Shown: piece after piece, positions 35,548 to 45,917 of the stretch
Numbering within the stretch: the stretch's first letter is position 1
Layout of the letters: the number at the start of each line of letters is the position of its first letter
Assembly: GCF_000179235.2 (NCBI RefSeq)
Contig: NZ_CP039373.1
Location: 1,333,860 to 1,397,859, forward strand
Length of the DNA: 64,000 bases
From: Synechococcus sp. CB0101
GTDB lineage: Bacteria; Cyanobacteriota; Cyanobacteriia; PCC-6307; Cyanobiaceae
Direction of reading: 5' to 3'
The notes under the pieces: generated by a model
Told to the model about the DNA's origin: nothing
Databases searched by the model: none
The model's input: the letters and a program-made list of their open reading frames with translations, nothing else
Translations under genes and position numbers: made by a program

Positions 35548-38187
35548 TCAGCCCAGCGCCGCCGCGAGCTCGGTGCGGGCCTGCTCCAACGCCCCATCAA
35601 GGGCTGCACCATCGCGTCCACCGGCCTGGGCCAGGTTGGGCCGGCCGCCACCGCCGCCACCGCAGGCCTTGGCGATGCCACCGATGAAGGCTCCGGCCTT
35701 GGGGCCGGCCGCGATCACCGCCTTGCCAAACGATGCCACCAGGATCACTTTGCCCAGATCGGCGGGGTCGGGCAGACCGCCCAGCACCACGGCCGCGCCG
35801 TCGCCCAACTGATCCGCCAGGCCCTGGGCAGCGCTCTGCAAACCGCCGCCCTCCACACCATCAAGGCGTGCCACCAAGAGCTGGTGCTCACCCACAGCCA
35901 CCGCCAGCCCGGCCAGCGCCGCCGACTTCGCCAGGGCCAACTCCTCGCGCGCCGCGGCCAGGGCCTTCTGGCTGGCCTTGAGCTCATCGGCCAGCTGCAC
36001 CACCCGATCCACGATTTCGGCGGGCTGGGCCTTGAAGCGCTCGCCCAGCTGCTTCACCACCCCATCACGCTCGTTCAGATAGGCGAGCACGGCTGGACCG
36101 GCGACGGCCTCAATCCGGCGGATGCCAGCGGCCACACCGCTCTCGCTCACGATCTTGAACAGGCCGATCTCAGCGGTGTTGGCCACGTGGGTGCCGCCGC
36201 AGAGCTCCATCGACACGCCGGGTACATCCACCACGCGCACCACATCGGCGTACTTCTCGCCGAACATCGCCACGGCGCCGGCAGCCTTGGCCTTCTCGAT
36301 CGCCATCTCCTGCACCTCAAGGCTGTGGGCCTCGCTGATCCAGCCGTTGATCAGCACTTCGATCTGCTCGAGCTCTGATGCGCTCACGGCGCGGGGGCAG
36401 TGGAAGTCGAAACGGAGGCGATCGAAATCCACCAGCGAACCGGCCTGGCCGATGCCCGGATCCACCACCTGCTTCAGCGCCGCCTGCAACAGGTGTGTGG
36501 CGGTGTGGTTCGCCTGGGCGCGGCGGCGGCAGGCTCGGTCCACCTGGCCGTGCACCACATCCCCGAGGCTGAGCACGCCGCGCTCGATGCGGCCGCTGTG
36601 CACAAACACGCTGCGGTTCCGGCTCACCGCATCGATCGCCACGATCAGCTCGTCGCCGCTGAGCACACCGCGATCACCCACCTGACCGCCGCCCTCGCCA
36701 TAGAAGGGGGTGGTGTCGAGCACCACCTGCACGCTGTCGCCGGCCACGGCGCGCTGCGCTGGCTCGCCGTTCACCACCAACGCCAAAACGCAGCTGCTCT
36801 GCTCGAGCAGCTCGTAGCCGCGGAAGGCGGTGGCCTCCAGATCAGCGGCCACCTGATCGATCGCTTCCTGCAGGGTGAGATCGATGCTCACCGCCGCGGC
36901 CTTGGCCCGCTGGCGCTGGGCCTCCATCGCGGCTTCAAATCCCTCAAGATCCATCGTGAGGCCATGCTCCTCGGCGATCTCCTCGGTGAGCTCCAGCGGG
37001 AAGCCGTAGGTGTCGTAGAGCTCGAAGGCCTGCTCGCCTGAGATCTGCTTGGGCTTGGCCGCCAGCACATCGGCCAGCAGCTTCTCGCCGCGCTCCAGGG
37101 TTTCCAGGAAGCGGGCTTCTTCGCGCTGGAGCTCCGCCAGGATCACCTCGCGCCGCTCCACCAGCTGCGGGTAGGCGCTCTGCATCAGCGCGATCGACGC
37201 CTCACCCATCGCCGTGAGGAAGGGCTTGTCGATACCGAGGAGACGTCCGTGGCGCACCACGCGGCGCAGCAACCGGCGCAGGATGTAGCCGCGGCCCAGG
37301 TTGCTGGCGGTGACGCCATCGCAGATCAATTGGGTGATGGCACGGCTGTGGTCGCCGATCACCTTCAGGCTGGTTTTGCCCTTGTCATCGAGGGCGGGAT
37401 AGGCCACACCGGCCAGCTGCGCCGCCGTTTCGATCAGCGGATAGATGAGGTCGGTTTCGTAGTTATTGGGAACGGCCTGGAGGATCTGGGCCATCCGCTC
37501 GAGGCCCATGCCGGTGTCGATGTTGCGGTTAGCCAGCGGCGTGAGGGTGCCCTCCGCGTCGCGGTTGTACTGCATGAACACCAGGTTGTAGAACTCGATG
37601 AAGCGGGAGTCGTCTTCGAGGTCGATGCCGTCATCGCCGAGTTCGGGCTTGAAGTCGTAATAGATCTCTGAGCACGGGCCGCAGGGGCCGGTGGGGCCGG
37701 AGGCCCAGAAGTTGTCGGCCTCATCCATGCGGATGATTCGCTTGGGGTTCACCCCCACCACGTCACGCCAGATCGCTTCGGCCTCGTCGTCTTCGCGGAA
37801 CACGCTCACCACGAGGTTCTTGGGGGAGAGCCCGAACACGCCGGTGCTCAGCTCCCAGGCCCACTGAATCGCCTGCTCCTTGAAGTAATCGCCAAAGGAG
37901 AAGTTGCCGAGCATCTCGAAAAACGTGTGATGCCGCGCCGTGCGGCCCACGTTTTCGATGTCGTTGGTGCGGATGCACTTCTGGGAGCTGGTGGCGCGGG
38001 GCGCCGGCCGTTGCTGCTGTCCCAGAAACACCGGCTTGAAGGGGAGCATGCCGGCGATGGTGAGCAGCACCGTGGGGTCTTCCGGCACCAGCGAGGCGCT
38101 GGCCATGGGCTTGTGGCCGCGCTGCTCATAGAAATCGAGAAACGCCGCGCGGATCTCAGCACCAGTGCGAGGGGCGGCGGCAGCCAT
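35548..38187 (-). CDS. alaS: Alanyl-tRNA synthetase
   Basis: 879 residues from ATG 38187 (an ATG ten codons earlier is unlikely). The class II catalytic core starts with [16 protein letters not shown] and [15 protein letters not shown]. The editing domain has the metal motif HTATH in [10 protein letters not shown] and CGGTHV further on. The C-terminal C-Ala domain (Gly-rich [19 protein letters not shown]) is complete. It has normal length. Confidence 0.98.
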   Translation of the reverse strand: MAAAAPRTGAEIRAAFLDFYEQRGHKPMASASLVPEDPTVLLTIAGMLPFKPVFLGQQQRPAPRATSSQKCIRTNDIENVGRTARHHTFFEMLGNFSFGDYFKEQAIQWAWELSTGVFGLSPKNLVVSVFREDDEAEAIWRDVVGVNPKRIIRMDEADNFWASGPTGPCGPCSEIYYDFKPELGDDGIDLEDDSRFIEFYNLVFMQYNRDAEGTLTPLANRNIDTGMGLERMAQILQAVPNNYETDLIYPLIETAAQLAGVAYPALDDKGKTSLKVIGDHSRAITQLICDGVTASNLGRGYILRRLLRRVVRHGRLLGIDKPFLTAMGEASIALMQSAYPQLVERREVILAELQREEARFLETLERGEKLLADVLAAKPKQISGEQAFELYDTYGFPLELTEEIAEEHGLTMDLEGFEAAMEAQRQRAKAAAVSIDLTLQEAIDQVAADLEATAFRGYELLEQSSCVLALVVNGEPAQRAVAGDSVQVVLDTTPFYGEGGGQVGDRGVLSGDELIVAIDAVSRNRSVFVHSGRIERGVLSLGDVVHGQVDRACRRRAQANHTATHLLQAALKQVVDPGIGQAGSLVDFDRLRFDFHCPRAVSASELEQIEVLINGWISEAHSLEVQEMAIEKAKAAGAVAMFGEKYADVVRVVDVPGVSMELCGGTHVANTAEIGLFKIVSESGVAAGIRRIEAVAGPAVLAYLNERDGVVKQLGERFKAQPAEIVDRVVQLADELKASQKALAAAREELALAKSAALAGLAVAVGEHQLLVARLDGVEGGGLQSAAQGLADQLGDGAAVVLGGLPDPADLGKVILVASFGKAVIAAGPKAGAFIGGIAKACGGGGGGRPNLAQAGGRDGAALDGALEQARTELAAALG

Positions 38188-38228
38188 GGCGAAGCAAGAA
38201 AAGCCTGAACCGGGCATGATCGCGCAGC

Positions 38229-38660
38229 ATGAGCGCCCCCACCGACTCTTCCCGCGCGCAGCTGCGCCTGCGCTCGATCGCCTGGGCCCTGGGTGCCGGG
38301 CTGAGCGCGCTGGTGTTTGGGCTGCCGTTCGGTGTGGAGGCGGCGCTGCGGGCCGGCGGATGCGGCTTCTTCTATGGCCTGCTCGCCTTCCACCTGCAAC
38401 GGGTCGACCCCGACGACAGCCACCTGCAAGCGGGCCTGGTGGGCGCTGTATGCGGCATCCACAGCCTGGCGCTCCCGCCCCTCAGCCCCTGGCCTCTGCC
38501 CTCCCCTTGGCTGCAGAACTTGGCGTTGGTGGCGCCAACTGTGATGATGGAGCTCGTTCGTGCCTGGCTGCCGCTGATCGGCGCCGCACTGGTGCTGCAC
38601 GGATCGCAGGTTCTGCCTCGAGTTTTCGCGGCAGGGCACACCGTGATCCGGCGACCCTGA
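38229..38660 (+). CDS. Hypothetical integral membrane protein
   Basis: 143 residues with about three or four hydrophobic helices (18-38, 45-60, 68-90, 108-128). No motif recognised. It diverges from alaS over 41 bp and precedes the SNF2 helicase by 19 bp, so it may head that operon. Confidence 0.6.
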   Translation: MSAPTDSSRAQLRLRSIAWALGAGLSALVFGLPFGVEAALRAGGCGFFYGLLAFHLQRVDPDDSHLQAGLVGAVCGIHSLALPPLSPWPLPSPWLQNLALVAPTVMMELVRAWLPLIGAALVLHGSQVLPRVFAAGHTVIRRP

Positions 38661-38679
38661 CTCCCCAGGCCCCGCCTCC

Positions 38680-41600
38680 ATGAGCCTGCTGCATGCCACC
38701 TGGCTGCCCGTCGTTCCGCGGGGCAGCTTCGCCAAGGGCAAGGCCCCCAGCGCGGGCCTGTTCATCTGGGCGGACACCTGGCGTGTGGCCGAGCCGGTGA
38801 GCCCCAGCGGCGAAGCGCCGTTCCACCCCCTCAGCCTCAACCTCGACGATCTGGCCACCTGGCTCGACGACAACCACTTCTGGTCGGAAGACCTGCGCCA
38901 GGCCACCGTCACCCTCACCCTGCCCAGCCGCCAGCAACTCAGCCGCGGCCAGAAAAGCGAGGGCGCCGGCGCCTGGAGCGGGCTGCCTCTGCAGGCAGGT
39001 GAACCGCTCCCTAAAGACCTCACCTGGTGGCCCTGGCAGCTGGAGGGCTGGTTCCTCAAGCCCGGCCCCGCGGCCGAATGGCTCAATCAACTGCCCCTCT
39101 CCGGCACCGCGGAGGCGGGCCTGGGCGACGACCTGCTCTGGTGGTGCCATCTGCAGCGCTGGTGCCTGAGCCTGATCGCGCGCGGCCGCTGGCTGCCCGA
39201 TGCTGCCGAGGGCAAAGCCAGCTGGCTGCCCCTGCTCAACCGCGAAGACGACCGCCGCCGCCTCGAAGACCTCGCCACCCGCATGCCCCAGGTGGTGGCC
39301 GCCTCCAGCGCCGAACCGCACCTGGCCTGCGGCCGGCCCCGCTCCAACCGCCTGCTGGTGGCCAGCATCGTGGAAAAGCTGGTGGACGGCCAGCTGCGCT
39401 CCGCCTTTGCCCCTGGCGGTGAGGGCCTCGATCCGCTGCTGGCGGCCTGGGAAGAGGGCCTCGCCAGCCACGACGGCCGCATCCAGATCGAGGAAGAAGA
39501 CCAGGAACGCCTGGCGATCGCCAGCCACCACTGGCGCGAAACCGTGGCGGGCAAGGTGGAACCCGCCCGCGCCTGCCTGGAGCTGTTCACCCCGCCGGAG
39601 GGGGAAGAGCTGTGGGAGCTGCGCTTTGGGCTGCAGGCCGAAGCCGATCCCACCCTGCGGGTGCCCGCCGGGATCGTGTGGGGCGCCGGCGACGGCAGCT
39701 TGGCCTTGGGCGAGATCCAGCTGGATCAACCCGGCGCGCTGCTCTTGGAGGGCCTGGGCCGAGCGCTGCTGGCGTTTGAGCCGATCGAGCGCGGCCTCGA
39801 TGCCGCCACCCCGGAAGCGATGCAGCTCACTCCGGCGGAGGCCTTCGTGCTGGTACGCACCGCGGCCAGCCGGCTGCGGGATGTGGGCGTGGGCGTGGTG
39901 CTGCCCGCCAGCCTCTCGGGCGGCCTGGCCTCGCGCCTGGGCCTGGCGATCACCGCCGAGCTGCCCGAAAAATCGCGCGGCTTCACCCTCGGCGAAACGC
40001 TCGAGTGGCGCTGGGAATTCATGATCGGCGGCGTCACCCTCACCCTCAAAGACCTCGAGAAGCTGGCGGCCAAACGCAGCCCCTTGGTGCAGCACAAAGG
40101 GGCCTGGATCGAACTGCGCCCGCTCGATCTCAAGAACGCCGAAAAGTTCTGCGCCGCTGAGCCCCCCTTCAGCCTCGACGACGCCCTGCGCATCACCGGC
40201 AACGAAGGCGAAACGCTGCAACGCCTGCCGGTGCACGCCTTCACCGCCGGGCCGCGCCTGCAGGCGGTGCTCGAGCAGTACCACCAGCAGAAAGCCCCCG
40301 ACCCCCTGCCCGCCCCACCTGGCTTCGCCGGCCAACTGCGGCCCTATCAGGAGCGCGGCCTGGGCTGGCTCGCCTTCTTGCATCGGTTCGATCAGGGCGC
40401 CTGCCTGGCCGACGACATGGGTCTCGGCAAAACGATTCAGCTGCTGGCGTTCATCCAGCACCTCAAAGCCGAAGACGAACTGAAACGCCCGGTGCTGCTG
40501 GTGGCGCCCACCTCGGTGCTCACCAACTGGAAGCGGGAGGCGGCGGCCTTCACCCCCGACATGGTGGTGAACGAGCACTACGGCCCGCGCCGCCCCAACA
40601 GCCCCGAGGCGATCAAGAAAGCCCTCAAGGGCGTGGATCTGGTGCTCACCACCTATGGCCTGCTCCAACGCGACAGCGAACTGCTGGAGGCGATCGACTG
40701 GCAGGGCGTGGTGATCGATGAAGCCCAGGCGATCAAAAACCACAACGCCAAGCAATCGATGGCGGCGCGGGATCTGGGGCGGCCCGGCCGGGGCAGCAAA
40801 TGCGGCCCGCGCTTCCGCATCGCCCTCACCGGCACGCCAGTGGAAAACCGCGTCAGCGAACTGTGGGCGCTGATGGATTTCCTCAATCCCAAGGTGCTCG
40901 GCGATGAACCCTTCTTCCGCCAGCGCTATCGCCTACCGATCGAGCGCTATGGAGATATGTCGTCGCTGCGGGATCTCAAGAGCCGGGTGAGTCCCTTCAT
41001 CCTGCGGCGCCTCAAAACCGACAAATCGATCATTTCCGACCTGCCTGAGAAGGTGGAGCTGAGCGAATGGGTGGGGCTCGCCCCCGAGCAGAAGAAGCTC
41101 TACAACCAAACCGTGGAGGAGAGCCTCGATGCGATCGCCCGGGCGCCGCTGGGGCAGAAGCACGGCCAGGTATTGGCCCTGCTCACCAAGCTCAAGCAGA
41201 TCTGCAACCACCCGGCCCTGGCCCTCAAGCAGGACCCCGACCCGAGCGATGTGGGCTTCTTCAAGGAGTTCGCCGCCCGCAGCGCCAAGGTGCAACGCCT
41301 CGAAGAGATCCTCGAAGAGGTGATCGAAGCGGGCGATCGCGCCTTGCTGTTCACCCAATTCGCCGAATGGGGCCACCTGCTCAAGGCCCACTTGGAGCAG
41401 AGGTGGAAGCAACCGGTGCCCTTCCTCTACGGCAACACCAGCAAGGCCGAACGACAGGCGATGGTGGATCGCTTCCAGGAGGATCCCCGCGGCCCGCAAC
41501 TGTTCCTGCTGTCGCTCAAAGCCGGCGGTGTGGGCCTGAACCTCACCCGCGCCAGCCACGTGTTCCACATCGATCGCTGGTGGAACCCGGCCGTGGAAAA

Positions 41601-41811
41601 CCAGGCCACCGACCGTGCCTACCGGATCGGCCAGCAGAACCGCGTGATGGTGCACAAGTTCATCACCAGCGGTTCGGTGGAGGAGCGCATCGACCGGATG
41701 ATCAAGGAGAAGTCGAAACTCGCCGAAGACATCGTGGGCTCCGGCGAAGACTGGCTCGGCGGCATGGACGTGAGCCAGCTCAAGGACCTGGTGACCCTCA
41801 GCGAGGACTGA
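38680..41811 (+). CDS. SNF2-family DNA translocase / helicase
   Basis: 1043 residues. The N-terminal half (to about 540) is the accessory region found with bacterial SNF2 proteins. The ATPase follows: GFAGQLRPYQERGLGWL, Walker A DDMGLGKTIQLL, motif II as DEAQAIKN, motif III ALTGTPVENRVSELW, then the second RecA fold with SLKAGGVGLNLTRA and NQATDRAYRIGQ. It moves along duplex DNA and remodels bound proteins rather than unwinding. It is 4 bp before the SWIM-finger gene, a standard partner of this subfamily. Confidence 0.93.
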   Translation: MSLLHATWLPVVPRGSFAKGKAPSAGLFIWADTWRVAEPVSPSGEAPFHPLSLNLDDLATWLDDNHFWSEDLRQATVTLTLPSRQQLSRGQKSEGAGAWSGLPLQAGEPLPKDLTWWPWQLEGWFLKPGPAAEWLNQLPLSGTAEAGLGDDLLWWCHLQRWCLSLIARGRWLPDAAEGKASWLPLLNREDDRRRLEDLATRMPQVVAASSAEPHLACGRPRSNRLLVASIVEKLVDGQLRSAFAPGGEGLDPLLAAWEEGLASHDGRIQIEEEDQERLAIASHHWRETVAGKVEPARACLELFTPPEGEELWELRFGLQAEADPTLRVPAGIVWGAGDGSLALGEIQLDQPGALLLEGLGRALLAFEPIERGLDAATPEAMQLTPAEAFVLVRTAASRLRDVGVGVVLPASLSGGLASRLGLAITAELPEKSRGFTLGETLEWRWEFMIGGVTLTLKDLEKLAAKRSPLVQHKGAWIELRPLDLKNAEKFCAAEPPFSLDDALRITGNEGETLQRLPVHAFTAGPRLQAVLEQYHQQKAPDPLPAPPGFAGQLRPYQERGLGWLAFLHRFDQGACLADDMGLGKTIQLLAFIQHLKAEDELKRPVLLVAPTSVLTNWKREAAAFTPDMVVNEHYGPRRPNSPEAIKKALKGVDLVLTTYGLLQRDSELLEAIDWQGVVIDEAQAIKNHNAKQSMAARDLGRPGRGSKCGPRFRIALTGTPVENRVSELWALMDFLNPKVLGDEPFFRQRYRLPIERYGDMSSLRDLKSRVSPFILRRLKTDKSIISDLPEKVELSEWVGLAPEQKKLYNQTVEESLDAIARAPLGQKHGQVLALLTKLKQICNHPALALKQDPDPSDVGFFKEFAARSAKVQRLEEILEEVIEAGDRALLFTQFAEWGHLLKAHLEQRWKQPVPFLYGNTSKAERQAMVDRFQEDPRGPQLFLLSLKAGGVGLNLTRASHVFHIDRWWNPAVENQATDRAYRIGQQNRVMVHKFITSGSVEERIDRMIKEKSKLAEDIVGSGEDWLGGMDVSQLKDLVTLSED

Positions 41812-41815
41812 CGCG

Positions 41816-42754
41816 ATGACCATCACCCCCAACGGCATCACCACCCAACTGGGCGATCAGGGCCTGGGCCAGCAGCCCTGGTGGGTGGAGCAGTGGATGG
41901 AGCTGATCAACGGCTACCGCTTCAAGAAACGGCTCGAGCGCGCCTGGGAGTACGCCCGCAGCGGCAACGTGCTCTCGATCCGCTTTGAAGGCCGCCGCAT
42001 CCACGCCCGCGTGCAGGGCAGCGGCGAAGACCCCTACAAGGTGAAGCTCTGGCTCGACGTGCTCAGCGACGACGACTGGGGCTACGTGCTCGAGGCCCTC
42101 GGCCAAAAAGCGCGCTGGTCGGCTCAGCTGCTGGCGGGCGTGATGCCGCAGGACATCGAACGCGCCTTCGCCGCCAGCGGCCGGCGCCTGTTCCCGTTCA
42201 AGTTGCAGGAGGTGCGCAGCGAATGCACCTGCCCCGACAAGATCAACCCCTGCAAACACGTGAGCGCCGTCTACTACCTGATGGGCGAGCGCTTCAGCGA
42301 AGACCCCTTCGTGCTCTTCCAGCTGCGGGGCCGCACCCGCGCCCAGCTGCTCAGCGATCTGGCGGTGCAGCGGCGAGCGTTGCTGGCGAAAAAGGCCAAA
42401 GAAGCGAAAGAGGCAGCTCCAGCCGATGCCCCCCCGCAGCCAGCCGCCGAAGGCTCCCTCAATCCCGCTCCTGCAGCTATCCGCGATCCCAACCGCTGGT
42501 GGAGCTACGGCGCGGCCCTCGATCCGGGGCTCGTGGTGATCACCCCGGCGATGGAAGGCGACACCGGCCTCGATGAAGCGGGTCCATTGCCATTGGCGGA
42601 AGACGGCCGCTTCCCCGAAGCCGCCAAGCACTTCGTGGACCACCTCAAAGCCCAGGGTGCCGCCTGCAGCACCAGCGCCATGGCCACCGCCATGTCCGCC
42701 GGCAGCAGCAACAGCGACGGCGATGCAAGCGCCCCAGCCAGCGCCAGCAGCTGA
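41816..42754 (+). CDS. SWIM zinc-finger protein, partner of the SNF2 translocase
   Basis: 312 residues. The SWIM motif is at C137, C139, C146 and H148 (CTCPDKINPCKH). An upstream conserved part (NGYRFKKRLERAWEYARSGNV) is typical for SNF2-linked SWIM proteins. The C-terminal 100 residues are low complexity, rich in Ala, Ser and Pro. It starts 4 bp after the helicase, so the two are one unit. It probably gives DNA or protein targeting to the translocase. Confidence 0.88.
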   Translation: MTITPNGITTQLGDQGLGQQPWWVEQWMELINGYRFKKRLERAWEYARSGNVLSIRFEGRRIHARVQGSGEDPYKVKLWLDVLSDDDWGYVLEALGQKARWSAQLLAGVMPQDIERAFAASGRRLFPFKLQEVRSECTCPDKINPCKHVSAVYYLMGERFSEDPFVLFQLRGRTRAQLLSDLAVQRRALLAKKAKEAKEAAPADAPPQPAAEGSLNPAPAAIRDPNRWWSYGAALDPGLVVITPAMEGDTGLDEAGPLPLAEDGRFPEAAKHFVDHLKAQGAACSTSAMATAMSAGSSNSDGDASAPASASS

Positions 42755-42759
42755 ACGCG

Positions 42760-43278
42760 ATGGCGAAACCCCGCCGCAGGCGCCTGCGCCGTCTCGCCGT
42801 TGGGCAGGCAGCCGCCCCCTGGCTCACGCCGGGCAAACAACACCTGGCCCGCTGCATCCTGAGCTCCTTTGAGCGGGCCTTCGGCCGGCCGCTCCTCGCC
42901 GGCGGCGATGGCGCCGGAAGCCCACATGCCCCCCAGGAGCTGTTCGCGGCCGACACGGTGGTGCTCGCCCACGACGGCAGCACCGATCCAGCGCTGATCT
43001 ATGCCAACGCCGCTGCGCTGCAGCTGTGGGAACGCAGCTGGGCCGAGATGATCGGCATGCCCTCAGGGCTCACCGCGGAACCGCAGGAGCGCGCCGGGCG
43101 GGCCCGCATGCTCGCCACCGCCCTGCAGCAACACGCCAGCGAGGGGTATACCGGCGTGCGCATCAGCAAAAGCGGTCGCCGCTTTCAGATTCACAACGCC
43201 CGCCTCTGGACCCTCTGGGGCCCCGGTGATCAGCCCTGCGGACAAGCCGCAGCGTTCAGCAGCTGGTGGTGGCTGTAA
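42760..43278 (+). CDS. MEKHLA-domain protein
   Basis: 172 residues, starting 5 bp after the SWIM gene. After an Arg-rich start, residues 60-165 (DPALIYANAAALQLWERSWAEM, GMPSGLTAEP, RFQIHNARLWTLWGPGD) match the MEKHLA domain, a PAS-like fold shared with plant HD-ZIP III proteins and thought to sense a small ligand or redox state. The linkage to SNF2/SWIM suggests stress-related DNA work, but that is inference. Confidence 0.82.
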   Translation: MAKPRRRRLRRLAVGQAAAPWLTPGKQHLARCILSSFERAFGRPLLAGGDGAGSPHAPQELFAADTVVLAHDGSTDPALIYANAAALQLWERSWAEMIGMPSGLTAEPQERAGRARMLATALQQHASEGYTGVRISKSGRRFQIHNARLWTLWGPGDQPCGQAAAFSSWWWL

Positions 43279-43440
43279 GCCTCTGTTCGGCTCTCGCGAA
43301 AACCCTGGTGTAGCAGCCGAACCGAGGGTGTGAGCACCGCACCTTGAGGGTCGGTTCTTGCACTCCTAGCGATCAATCAGGCCAAGCACATTGGCGTTGC
43401 GGGTGAACACCCCGCACCCGCACATCCTGGAGGACCAGAC

Positions 43441-43857
43441 ATGCTCACCCTTCGTCAATCTGCCTTCGATCGCCTCGAGACCGATCTGTTCAAGCGCCTC
43501 GAGCAACAGATCCAAACCGCCGAGCGCGTGCCCGCCGCTGAAGTGCACGAAACCGAAACCGCCTACAGCATCTGCCTGGAATTGCCCGGCGTCGCCCGCG
43601 ACTCGATCGACGTGAAAGCCACCGATCGCAACCTGGTGATCAGCGCCGAACGCCGCGCCCCCCAGCCCGAAAGCAACGAAGCAACCAGCGCCGCCCTACT
43701 GAGCGAGATCCGCTATGGCACCTGGAGCCGCAGCTTCCGCTTCCCCTCGGGCATCGATCGCGAAGCCGTCCAGGCCGTCTACCGCGACGGTCTGCTCACG
43801 GTGGAGGTGCCCAAAGCCCAGACCCTCACCAGCGTGAGCGTGAAGGTGGAGGGCTGA
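43441..43857 (+). CDS. hspA: Hsp20 small heat-shock protein
   Basis: 138 residues with a GGAGGA ribosome-binding site 12 bp before the ATG. ATP-independent holdase. The alpha-crystallin domain spans about 35-130, with ELPGVARDSIDVKATDRNLVI and the closing FPSGIDREAVQAVYRDGLLTVEVPK. The C-terminal I-x-I-like anchor is weak. No CIRCE element was found upstream. A terminator follows at 43914-43941. Confidence 0.92.
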   Translation: MLTLRQSAFDRLETDLFKRLEQQIQTAERVPAAEVHETETAYSICLELPGVARDSIDVKATDRNLVISAERRAPQPESNEATSAALLSEIRYGTWSRSFRFPSGIDREAVQAVYRDGLLTVEVPKAQTLTSVSVKVEG

Positions 43858-43913
43858 CTCAGACAAGGCGGCACGCCGCCAACACCGAGATCACACCAAA
43901 CGAGACGGGACCC

Positions 43914-43941
43914 AGCCTCGGCCTCAGTGCCGGGGCTTTTT
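43914..43941 (+). terminator. Rho-independent terminator after hsp20
   Basis: AGCCTCGGC (43914-43922) pairs with GCCGGGGCT (43929-43937) with one G-U pair, followed by TTTT. It separates hsp20 from flv3. Confidence 0.85.
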
Positions 43942-44022
43942 GCTGGGGGTTACGCGGCCGCACGACCCGAACCCTGATACCGAGAGCCCTTCCTACAGTT
44001 GCCGCCAACCGCGCGCGGACCC

Positions 44023-45765
44023 ATGGCTGAGACGGCTGTAGCGAGCACACCCCGCCTGAGCCTGCAGTGCGAGGCGATCGGGGCCGACACCACCACGATC
44101 CGTTCGCTCGATTGGGACCGCAGCCGCTTTGACATTGAGTTCGGCCTGCGCAACGGCACCACCTACAACAGCTTCCTGGTGCGGGGCGAGCGCACCGCGC
44201 TGATCGACAGCAGCCACCTCAAGTTCGAGAGCACCTGGCTGCCGGTGCTGCAGGAGCAGATCGATCCCAAGGCGATCGATCACCTGATCGTGAGCCACAC
44301 CGAACCCGACCACTCAGGTCTGATCGGGCATCTGATCGATCTCAACCCAGACATCGAGATCGTGGGCTCCAAGGTGGCGATTCAGTTCCTGGAAAACCAG
44401 GTGCACCGCCCCTTCAAAAGCCGGGCGGTGAAAAGCGGGGAAGAGCTCGATCTGGGCACCAACCCGGAAAGCGGCGTGCAGCACCGCTTCGAGTTTTTGA
44501 GCGCACCCAACCTGCACTGGCCGGACACGATCTTCTCCTTCGATCACGGCACCGGCATCCTCTACACCTGCGACGCCTTCGGCCTGCACTACTGCTCCGA
44601 CGACGTCTTCGATGTGGACCCGGGCGCCATCGCGCCGGACTTCCGCTTCTATTACGACTGCCTGATGGGCCCCAACGCCCGCAGCGTGCTCCAGGCGATG
44701 AAGCGCATGGACGCGCTGCCGGCGATCAACACCATTGCCGTGGGCCATGGGCCTCTGCTGCGCGAGCACCTGAGCCTCTGGCTCTCCGACTACCGCGAGT
44801 GGAGCGAGGGCCGCAGCAAGGGCGAGGCCTATGCCGCCGTTTGCTACGTGAGCCAATACGGCTTCTGTGATCGCCTCAGCCAGGCCATCGCCCGCGGTAT
44901 CGGCAAGGCGGAAGCTCAAGTGCAGCTGGTGGACCTGCGCGCCACCGATGCCCAGGAGCTGAGTGCGCTGATCGGTGAAGCCAGCGCCGTGGTGGTGCCC
45001 ACCTGGCCCGCCAATCCCGATGCCGAGCTGCAGGCTTCGATCGGCACCCTGCTGGCAGCCTTGCAACCCAAGCAATGGGTGGCCACCTACGACGCCTACG
45101 GCGGCAACGACGAACCGATCGACACCGTGGCCTCACAGCTGCGCAGCCTCGGCCAGAAGGAAGCCTTCGAACCGTTGCGCATCCGCCAGGTGCCCGACGG
45201 GAATGATTACCAGCGCTGCGAAGAAGCCGGCACCGACCTCGGCCAGCTGCTCACCCGCGCCAAAACAATCGCGGCGATGAAAGCCCTCGATGGCGACCTC
45301 GACAAAGCCCTCGGGCGCCTCTCCGGCGGCCTCTATGTGGTGACAGCCCGCCAGGAGGAGCGGGCCTCCGCGATGGTGGCCAGCTGGGTGAGCCAGGCCA
45401 GCTTTGATCCGCCCGGCATCACCGTTGCCGTGGCCAAAGACCGCGCCATCGAAGCGCTGATGCAGGTGGGCGATCGCTTCGTGCTCAACATCCTGCGAGA
45501 AGACAACCATCAGCCGCTGCTGCGCCATTTCCTCAAGCGCTTCCCGCCCGGCGCCGATCGCTTCGCCGGCGTAGCCACCCTCGAGGGCGTGGCGGCGGGC
45601 GGCCCGGTGCTCGGTGATGCGCTGGCGTTCCTGGGCTGCCGCGTGCAGCAGCGCATGGAAGGGCCCGACCACTGGATCATCTACGCCGAAGTGGAGCAGG
45701 GCAACGTGGCCGACACCGAAGCCTCCACCGCCGTGCACCACCGCAAAGTGGGGAACCACTACTAG
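44023..45765 (+). CDS. flv3: Flavodiiron protein, Flv3 type (canonical diiron ligands)
   Basis: 580 residues from ATG 44023. Domains are a metallo-beta-lactamase-like diiron domain (1-250), flavodoxin (260-400) and an NAD(P)H:flavin reductase-like domain (430-580). All iron ligands are present: His92, Glu94, Asp96, His97 in SHTEPDHSG, then His in PNLHWPD, Asp in YTCDAFG, His in VGHGPLL. With Flv1 it reduces O2 to water after photosystem I. The last codons CAC TAC TAG overlap the left repeat of the integrated element; before insertion the stop was probably TGA overlapping the flv1 start. Confidence 0.95.
   Translation: MAETAVASTPRLSLQCEAIGADTTTIRSLDWDRSRFDIEFGLRNGTTYNSFLVRGERTALIDSSHLKFESTWLPVLQEQIDPKAIDHLIVSHTEPDHSGLIGHLIDLNPDIEIVGSKVAIQFLENQVHRPFKSRAVKSGEELDLGTNPESGVQHRFEFLSAPNLHWPDTIFSFDHGTGILYTCDAFGLHYCSDDVFDVDPGAIAPDFRFYYDCLMGPNARSVLQAMKRMDALPAINTIAVGHGPLLREHLSLWLSDYREWSEGRSKGEAYAAVCYVSQYGFCDRLSQAIARGIGKAEAQVQLVDLRATDAQELSALIGEASAVVVPTWPANPDAELQASIGTLLAALQPKQWVATYDAYGGNDEPIDTVASQLRSLGQKEAFEPLRIRQVPDGNDYQRCEEAGTDLGQLLTRAKTIAAMKALDGDLDKALGRLSGGLYVVTARQEERASAMVASWVSQASFDPPGITVAVAKDRAIEALMQVGDRFVLNILREDNHQPLLRHFLKRFPPGADRFAGVATLEGVAAGGPVLGDALAFLGCRVQQRMEGPDHWIIYAEVEQGNVADTEASTAVHHRKVGNHY
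45757..45763. repeat. Left 7-bp direct repeat (att-like) of the element
   Basis: CACTACT, coding the final His-Tyr of Flv3 and the T of its stop; repeated at 52195-52201. At this junction CACTA-C-TAGTG is also palindromic, as expected of a tyrosine-recombinase core with inverted arms. Confidence 0.7.
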
Positions 45766-45779
45766 TGACTAATTTGCCC

Positions 45780-45808
45780 TTGTGATCGCCCAGAAGCACT
45801 GGTATCAT
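45780..45808 (+). promoter_or_regulatory. Sigma-70-like promoter ahead of the integrase
   Basis: TTGTGA (45780-45785) and TATCAT (45803-45808) with a 17-bp spacer. Downstream, at 45865-45887, CTGA..CCCAG-GAA-CTGGG-TCAG folds into a bulged hairpin in the leader, a possible site for translational or repressor control of the integrase. Confidence 0.55.
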
Positions 45809-45917
45809 TAGGTTCATGCCAGCAAAGTCAGTCAGGGGCACTAGGTAAAACCAAGTAAGACACCCTGACGCCCAGGAACTGGGTCAGATCATCTGGCGAA
45901 AAAACAGTCAAAAGTTT

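Noticed and set aside
38482-40755. 757-codon open frame antisense to the SNF2 gene
   Set aside because: Gly/Gln/Ala-rich nonsense with no domain; it mirrors a well-conserved helicase.
43340-43440. CIRCE heat-shock operator upstream of hsp20
   Set aside because: Only a single half-like TTGCACTC was seen; the second inverted half is missing.
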